A stretch of DNA of 34,118 nucleotides, from contig NZ_ATDN01000033.1 in NCBI RefSeq assembly GCF_004014805.1, positions 1 to 34,118 on the forward strand, written 5' to 3'. A model generated the notes under the pieces. The model was not told the origin of the DNA. It ran no database searches and saw nothing but the letters and a program-made list of their open reading frames with translations. The number at the start of each line of letters is the position of its first letter. Position 1 is the stretch's first letter. The translations under genes and the position numbers were made by a program. The DNA comes from Mycolicibacterium elephantis DSM 44368. Its GTDB lineage: Bacteria; Actinomycetota; Actinomycetes; Mycobacteriales; Mycobacteriaceae. Positions 29,697 to 34,118 of this stretch are shown here, piece after piece.

Positions 29697-31006
29697 CGAC
29701 GTTCAGAGAACACCCGGCCCGGACGTCGAGCAGGAAGCTCACGCTCGCCGAGATCCTGGAGATCCTCGCCGGTGGCACGCTGCCGCTGCGGTTCACCGCC
29801 TACGACGGCAGCACCGCGGGCCCCGAAGACGCCCCGTTGGGCCTCGATCTGCTGACCCCCCGCGGCACAACCTATCTCGCGACCGCTCCGGGTGACCTGG
29901 GCCTGGCGCGGGCGTACGTCTCGGGTGACCTCGAGGCCCGCGGTGTGCATCCGGGCGACCCCTACGAACTGCTCAAGGCGCTCGCCGGCAAGATGGACTT
30001 CAAGAGGCCGTCGCCGCGGGTGCTGGCCAACATCGTGCGGTCGCTGGGCTTCGAGCACCTCAAGCCGATCGCGCCGCCGCCGCAGGAGGCGCTGCCGCGG
30101 TGGCGCCGCATCGCGGAGGGGTTGCGGCACAGCAGAACCCGTGACGCCGAGGCGATCCATCACCACTACGACGTGTCGAATCGGTTCTACGAATGGGTGC
30201 TCGGGCCCTCGATGACCTACACCTGCGCGTGCTACCCGCACGCCGACGCGACGCTGGAGGAGGCGCAGGACAACAAGTACCGGCTGGTGTTCGAAAAGCT
30301 GCACCTGAAGCCGGGTGACCGGCTGCTCGACGTGGGCTGCGGCTGGGGCGGCATGGTGCGCTATGCGGCGCGACACGGTGTGAAAGCGATCGGTGTCACG
30401 CTCTCGAAGGAGCAGGCCACGTGGGCGCAGAAGGCCATCGCCGAGGACGGCCTGACCGATCTCGCCGAGGTGCGCCACGGTGACTACCGCGATGTGCGCG
30501 AATCCGGTTTCGACGCGGTGTCCTCGATCGGGCTGACCGAGCACATCGGCGTGCACAACTACCCGGCGTACTTCCGGTTCCTGCGGTCCAAGCTGCGCAC
30601 CGGCGGCCTGTTGCTCAACCACTGCATCACCCGCCCCGACAACAGGTCCGCGCCCACCGCGGGCGGTTTCATCGACCGCTACGTCTTCCCCGACGGTGAG
30701 CTCACCGGCTCCGGGCGCATCATCACCGAGGCCCAGGACGTCGGCCTGGAGGTGCTGCACGAGGAGAACCTGCGCCACCACTACGCGCTCACGCTGCGCG
30801 ACTGGTGCCGCAACCTCGTCGAGCACTGGGACGAGTCCGTCGCCGAGGTCGGCCTGCCCACCGCCAAGGTGTGGGGGCTGTACATGGCGGGCTCGCGACT
30901 GGGCTTCGAGACCAACGTGGTGCAGTTGCACCAGGTGCTGGCGGTCAAGCTCGACAGCCACGGCAACGACGGCGGTCTTCCGCTGCGGCCGTGGTGGACG
31001 CCCTAG
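29693..31006 (+). CDS. Cyclopropane-fatty-acid-synthase-family SAM methyltransferase (TmsB/UfaA-like)
   Basis: 437 residues. The N-terminal 130 residues form the CFA-synthase accessory domain. The catalytic part shows AIHHHYDVSNRFYEWVLGPS, MTYTCACYP, the SAM site LLDVGCGWGGMVRYAA, VTLSKEQATWA and SSIGLTEHIGVHNYPAYF. It would transfer a methyl group from SAM to the double bond of a phospholipid-bound fatty acid. With the upstream FAD reductase, the expected product is a methyl-branched rather than a cyclopropane chain. ATG 29693 overlaps the previous stop as ATGA. An insertion-element end begins one base after its TAG stop, so its native terminator has been replaced. Confidence 0.9.
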   Translation: MTTFREHPARTSSRKLTLAEILEILAGGTLPLRFTAYDGSTAGPEDAPLGLDLLTPRGTTYLATAPGDLGLARAYVSGDLEARGVHPGDPYELLKALAGKMDFKRPSPRVLANIVRSLGFEHLKPIAPPPQEALPRWRRIAEGLRHSRTRDAEAIHHHYDVSNRFYEWVLGPSMTYTCACYPHADATLEEAQDNKYRLVFEKLHLKPGDRLLDVGCGWGGMVRYAARHGVKAIGVTLSKEQATWAQKAIAEDGLTDLAEVRHGDYRDVRESGFDAVSSIGLTEHIGVHNYPAYFRFLRSKLRTGGLLLNHCITRPDNRSAPTAGGFIDRYVFPDGELTGSGRIITEAQDVGLEVLHEENLRHHYALTLRDWCRNLVEHWDESVAEVGLPTAKVWGLYMAGSRLGFETNVVQLHQVLAVKLDSHGNDGGLPLRPWWTP

Positions 31007-31007
31007 C

Positions 31008-31295
31008 TGTAACTCTCAGACAGATTGTGAACGGCGTGGCTAGCGGGAAGTAGGTGAAGACCTCCGGTATCGGTGTGGTTACCACACACACCCCGATTCC
31101 GAGAGGTCCTCATGGTCCACGCTAACGCTTCATTGACTTCGCGCGGCCGGTTGCGGCTTGCGCAGGCTGTTGTTGATCAGGGTTGGAGCCTGCGGCGCGC
31201 GGCTGAGCGGTTCCAATGTTCACCGGCCACGGCCAAGAAGTGGGCTGATCGTTATCGGGCCGGCGGTGCGGCGGCCATGGTGGATCGTTCCAGCC
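31008..31295 (+). mobile_element. Left end of an IS481-family insertion sequence (truncated)
   Basis: The element appears to begin TGTAACTCTCAGACAG at 31008, one base after the preceding stop codon; IS481 members typically start TGT. It includes an imperfect 50-bp palindrome at 31059-31108 (GACCTC...GAGGTC, core GTGTGG-TTA-CCACAC at 31073-31087) just before the transposase start, which would fold the ribosome site GAGAGG into a stem. The element is cut at about 31295 by fusion to integrase sequence; no matching right end was found. Confidence 0.65.
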
Positions 31296-31396
31296 GACGC
31301 TGGCCGCCACTGCGGAGGCCGAGTTCCTCAAGCACAAGAAGATCGGGGCGCACGGCGCCGAGATCGCCATCAGCCCTTCCGATATCTACGATCTGA
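31112..31396 (+). pseudogene. IS481-family transposase, N-terminal fragment in a hybrid frame
   Basis: The frame opens MVHANASLTSRGRLRLAQAV and continues with the helix-turn-helix WSLRRAAERFQCSPATAKKW and DRYRAGGAAAMVDRSSR. This is the standard first 60 residues of actinobacterial IS481 transposases. After SSR the frame turns to low-complexity Pro/Ser/Arg and ends at 31396, because from about 31295 the DNA encodes an integrase in another frame. The DDE catalytic domain is entirely missing. A GAGAGG ribosome site precedes the ATG, so a DNA-binding stub could still be made. It is non-functional as a transposase. Confidence 0.78.
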
Positions 31397-31824
31397 CTCA
31401 GTTGTCGTCGCGCACCGACCGGGTGCTGCCCAACGGGGTCTGTCTGCTGCCGCCGCTGAAGACCTGCGACAAAGGCAACGCCTGCCTGTCGTGCGGACAC
31501 TTCGCCACCGACGCCACCCACATTGATGAACTGGTCGATCAGCGCACCGGAACACAGTCGCTGATCACTACACGCCGATCCCAGTACCGCGCCCGTACCG
31601 GACGCGAACTGACCGACGACAATGTGTGGATTCACCAGCGCCGACGCGAAATCGCTTCCCTCGATGCCATTATCGAACGCCTCCGCGGTGACTCTGCAAT
31701 CACCGCGGACGGTAAGACCGTCGCTGGGGCCGGCACCGCCCACCGGCTGCCACTGCTGCAGATCAAGACCCGCGGCAGCCACGAATCCGTGCTGCGTAAA
31801 GCCGACCCCGGTTCACCTCAATGA
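31295..31824 (+). pseudogene. Tn554-type (TnpB-like) tyrosine integrase, C-terminal fragment
   Basis: Reading in the frame that ends at TGA 31824, the sequence runs PTLAATAEAEFLKHKKIGAH, then DIYDLTQLSSRTDRVLPNGV, CLLPPLKTCDKGNACLSCGH and DDNVWIHQRRREIASLDAII. The Cys-rich TCDKGNACLSCGHF block and the REIASLDAII helix characterise the C-terminal tail of the large integrases in Tn554-like three-gene modules. The catalytic Arg/His/Tyr core is upstream of the fusion point and lost. The stop overlaps the start of the next gene as ATGA, preserving the native module order. The family name is by pattern recognition and should be checked by profile search. Confidence 0.68.
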
Positions 31825-32219
31825 GCCGACGCCCCCCGCCACCCACCGAAAAAGCTCGACAGGCGCTCAAGAAGTACCGCGACGCCCGGAGCAACGACAA
31901 ACGCCGCGACATCGAAAAAGCCATCCGCCACCTGCGTAAAACCAACGCCGAAATCACCGTCGCTGCCGTCGCCCGGCGAGCAGGAGTGCAACGCAAAACC
32001 GTCTACAAGCATCCCGACCTGATCGCCGTCATCGACCAATATCGTCACCAACCCAGGGCCGAGCCCGCAACGACCGGCGCCGAAAACAGCATCATCACCG
32101 CTCTACGGCGCCGGTTGGCCGCCAAAGACGAGGAAATCACGCAGCTGCGGGCGACCCTGGCCCAGCAGAAAGCCACCATCGAACTGCTCTACGGACGCCT
32201 CGATGACCCCACACCCTAA
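31821..32219 (+). CDS. DUF6262 / TnpC-like transposon accessory protein
   Basis: 132 residues, apparently intact. The N-terminal half is basic (EKARQALKKYRDARSNDKRR) with a short helix-turn-helix (ITVAAVARRAGVQRKTVYKH). The C-terminal half is a predicted coiled coil (RRRLAAKDEEITQLRATLAQ). This layout fits the small third protein of Tn554-type integrase modules, thought to help orientation or target use. Its ATG overlaps the integrase stop, so it was translationally coupled to a gene that is now broken. Base composition is visibly less GC-rich than in the core genes, consistent with transfer. It is probably a relic without its partners. Confidence 0.7.
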   Translation: MSRRPPPPTEKARQALKKYRDARSNDKRRDIEKAIRHLRKTNAEITVAAVARRAGVQRKTVYKHPDLIAVIDQYRHQPRAEPATTGAENSIITALRRRLAAKDEEITQLRATLAQQKATIELLYGRLDDPTP

Positions 32220-32620
32220 ACGCAGTGCCGTGGAATCGATTTCCCACCACAGGGCCGACACAATCTGGAACCGCCAGCGAGCCAACGAAATCTGCCAGTC
32301 CCTGTCCGTTGGGTTGTTCGCCAGCACGCAGGACTCTGCAGACCTGCTCCATCACCACCAATCAATCAGCTGCGCCCCATAACGCAGCTTGGGTGACCAT
32401 GGCCGGAGGGACATTCAGCGGCACAGCGGAATGCACGTCCTAAAGCCCGTTCGATGACGTCGAAAAGGGAATGCGCAACATCTCAGCGACCGAGACAACG
32501 CCCCATCCAGTGGCGCCGTTACAGATTGCGTTGTCGCATTGGTGGCGCGTGAGCGACGCGGGAAACGGGAAACCTTCCTTATGCCACCGGACGCCGAGTT
32601 GCCCAGTCCTTTCGATCCCC
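32220..32620 (+). other. About 400 bp with no recognisable gene
   Basis: All frames were read between the DUF6262 stop and the LLM remnant. Only short frames without family resemblance were found, and codon usage lacks the strong G/C third-position bias of the core genes. It is probably the outer part of the transposon or decayed flanking DNA. No terminal inverted repeat or direct repeat was identified. Confidence 0.5.
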
Positions 32621-32791
32621 CGGCGCGTTCTGCGCCACCTCACCGACGAGCAACTGCTGCGCCACCCGGGCGCGCTGTCGGGTTCGTTGGCGTCTATCGC
32701 CGACCGTCTGCGCCAGCGCTATGGCATCAGTTACATGATCGTCCAGGCCGCCCATACCGAAACGCTCGCGAACATGCTCGCCGAACTTCGC
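32621..32791 (+). pseudogene. C-terminal remnant of an LLM-class F420-dependent oxidoreductase
   Basis: About 57 codons read RRVLRHLTDEQLLRHPGALS, then GSLASIADRLRQRYGISYMI and VQAAHTETLANMLAELR. This is the typical end of LLM oxidoreductases of the MSMEG_2516-like (TIGR03621) family. It aligns with the end of the intact gene just downstream (QIADQVLGLREQFGFSYIMV, then DFAAVIERLR). The first 80% of the gene is missing and the sequence 5' of 32621 is unrelated, so it was truncated by the insertion. The exact ends are approximate. Confidence 0.65.
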
Positions 32792-32916
32792 TGGCGGGTT
32801 CACGCCTCCCGCTCGTCGAGTGAGTACCAACGGCCCCTAGCACCCGGCCGGAAAGCCGATAGCGTCGACATGGCACCTGTCAACGCGAATGCCTCGATCG
32901 CAAGGAGCACCGGTAC

Positions 32917-33801
32917 ATGACCACTTCCTCCGAGACTTCTTTCCGATTCGGTGTCACGATGACGACGCCGTCGGGACGGGAAGCCTGGATCAGCAAGTGC
33001 CGCAAAGCAGAAGAGTATGGCTACGACGTCATCGGAGTCGCCGATCACCTAGGTAAACCGGCACCGTTCCCCGCGATCGTGCTCGCCGCCGCCGCGACCG
33101 AGCGGGTACGCGTGTGCACCTTCGTGTTGAACACCAGTTTCTACAATCCGGTCCTGCTCGCCAGGGACGTCGCGACGACCGATCAGCTGACGGACGGCAG
33201 GCTGGACCTCGGTCTGGGAACCGGATACGTCAAGGCCGAATTCGCCGCCGCCGGGTTAGCCTTCTCTGGTCCCAGCAAGCGGCTCAACCACCTCGAGGCC
33301 ACGATATCTGGACTGCGGACATGCTTTGCCAACGCCGAGCCGCGGCCGGTGCAGCAGCCCGGTCCTCCGTTGCTGCTGGGCGGCGAGCGGGACCGCATGT
33401 TGACCCTCGCCGCGCGCGAAGCCGACATCGTCGGACTCGTCGGCATGACGTCAACACCCGAGGGCCGGTTGGCGCGAATCGCGACGCCCTCCGAGCTGAA
33501 GGAGCGCGTCGACTTCGTGCGGACACACGCCGGTGAGCGGATGGACCGGATCGAGCTCAACCTGCTTGTGCAGAAGGTGATCGTCACGAATGATCGGAAG
33601 GGTGCGTTCGAACAGTTGCTGCCGCACACCCCCGGAAACATGATCGACGAACTCGCCGAAGCTCCCATACTGCTGGTCGGGTCCGTCGAACAGATCGCCG
33701 ATCAGGTGCTCGGGCTGCGCGAGCAGTTCGGATTCAGCTACATCATGGTGCTCGAACCGGAGATGGACGATTTCGCGGCCGTCATAGAGCGGCTGCGCTG
33801 A
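32917..33801 (+). CDS. LLM-class F420-dependent oxidoreductase (TIGR03621-like)
   Basis: 294 residues, luciferase-like TIM barrel. It would use reduced cofactor F420 to reduce or oxidise an unknown substrate. Landmarks are FRFGVTMTTPSGREAWISKC, YGYDVIGVADHLGKPAPFPA, FVLNTSFYNPVLLARDVATT and GRLDLGLGTGYVKAEF. The central PPLLLGGERDRMLTLAAREA is the F420-phosphate-side loop, and the C-terminus is SVEQIADQVLGLREQFGFSY. ATG 32917 has AAGGAG 9 nt upstream. The tail of a related gene precedes it, so this was probably one of a tandem pair. The flavin FMN is a possible alternative cofactor, but the subfamily in mycobacteria is F420-type. Confidence 0.88.
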   Translation: MTTSSETSFRFGVTMTTPSGREAWISKCRKAEEYGYDVIGVADHLGKPAPFPAIVLAAAATERVRVCTFVLNTSFYNPVLLARDVATTDQLTDGRLDLGLGTGYVKAEFAAAGLAFSGPSKRLNHLEATISGLRTCFANAEPRPVQQPGPPLLLGGERDRMLTLAAREADIVGLVGMTSTPEGRLARIATPSELKERVDFVRTHAGERMDRIELNLLVQKVIVTNDRKGAFEQLLPHTPGNMIDELAEAPILLVGSVEQIADQVLGLREQFGFSYIMVLEPEMDDFAAVIERLR

Positions 33802-33840
33802 CGCCACAGCCTTCTCACGTCGCGCCCAGTTGGCTGGCGA

Positions 33841-34118
33841 TCATGTGCTGCAATTGTTCTCGGCCCGTGTCGCCAAGCGCATCTGCTCATCATGGTGACG
33901 TGCCAACCTGCACCGGATCGCCGCGCCGACGATGCGGTGCAGCGTGGCCTGCAGGTCAAGCTCAGAGGAGATGTCGGTGACGACCTGCAGCAGCAACTCC
34001 AATTGGTCGCGCGCGGCTGCCAGCTCGTCGAGCTGCTGACGGATCTGGCCAACGACGCCACGACCACCCAGGGGAACGTCCCGGGGAGTGGTGTAAGTGA
34101 TGGCGGCGTGTCGGTCCC
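33841..34118 (-). pseudogene. Fragment resembling the linker before the first GAF domain of a DevS/DosT-type sensor kinase
   Basis: The minus-strand frame enters from the right edge. It reads ITYTTPRDVPLGGRGVVGQI, then RQQLDELAAARDQLELLLQV and VTDISSELDLQATLHRIVGA. The pattern RDQLELLLQVVTxISxxLDLxATLxRIV matches the helical linker and first helix of the GAF domain in mycobacterial DevS-like histidine kinases. After AAIR the similarity stops, and the frame ends at 33841 without the GAF core, histidine or ATPase domains. A second frame just beyond (REQLQHMIASQLGAT) hints at a frameshift. It could instead be the end of an unrelated regulator whose body lies outside the window. The 39 bp between the LLM stop and this frame hold nothing evident. 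Confidence 0.42.

Noticed and set aside
31008..32900. Search for an IS481 right terminal repeat or direct repeats bounding the insertion
   Set aside because: No copy of the reverse complement of the left end was found by eye, so no complete element is claimed.
33738..34067. 109-codon minus-strand frame overlapping the LLM gene end
   Set aside because: Ser/Arg/Cys-rich shadow; the neighbouring minus frame carries the recognisable GAF-linker sequence instead.

Overview
The window is high-GC mycobacterial chromosome, most likely from a non-tuberculous, Mycolicibacterium-type species. The signs are a PGRS glycine-rich gene, a complete ergothioneine operon, mycobacterial asd/ask/leuA genes, the murT-gatD pair, a MpaB-family oxygenase, an F420-dependent oxidoreductase and many GTG starts. 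From memory, the gene order matches the M. tuberculosis Rv3700c-Rv3720 block: egtEDCBA, Rv3706c/Rv3707c-like genes, asd, ask, leuA, dnaQ, murT, gatD, recR, ybaB, amidase, SRPBCC protein, FAD oxidase and CFA-type methyltransferase. Several genes appear to be inserted into that block.

Layout. (1) 1-4028: a 3'-truncated secreted PGRS protein that lacks a PE domain, divergent from a large ATP-binding LuxR (LAL) regulator. (2) 4025-9393: egtABCDE on the minus strand, with all four junctions overlapping by 1-4 nt. (3) 9505-12112: a secreted PknH-sensor-like protein overlapping ohr, then katA; with egt this forms a thiol/peroxide defence cluster. (4) 12203-16594: a strong hairpin, a proline/histidine-rich membrane protein, an MpaB-type oxygenase behind a palindromic operator, an RclC-like/ECF sigma/zinc anti-sigma operon and a secreted DUF4185 protein. 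(5) 16763-22719: asd and ask (with an internal beta-subunit start), an Ntn-hydrolase, a small membrane protein, and leuA preceded by a leucine leader peptide. (6) 22725-28247: dnaQ-like exonuclease, murT-gatD for peptidoglycan amidation, recR-ybaB, a periplasmic zinc amidase and an SRPBCC protein. (7) 28311-31006: an FAD oxidoreductase and methyltransferase pair of the kind that makes mid-chain methyl-branched fatty acids. (8) 31008-34118: an insertion scar with the left end of an IS481-family element, the 3' part of a Tn554-type integrase, its DUF6262 partner, about 400 bp of unrecognised DNA, the tail of one LLM oxidoreductase, one intact LLM oxidoreductase and the remnant of a GAF-type sensor kinase.

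The strongest regulatory signal lies upstream of leuA. A -10 hexamer sits 6 nt from a GTG that opens a 13-codon leader peptide with three consecutive Leu codons. The Leu-codon segment is complementary to the leuA Shine-Dalgarno region, and a 10-bp GC stem follows the leader. This looks like a leaderless attenuator that could act on translation. Six starts in the window (1440, 20672 minus, 20755, 23843, 26989, 28311) have a TANNNT box 6-8 nt upstream, as expected of leaderless mycobacterial mRNAs. No tRNA, rRNA or CRISPR array was recognised.
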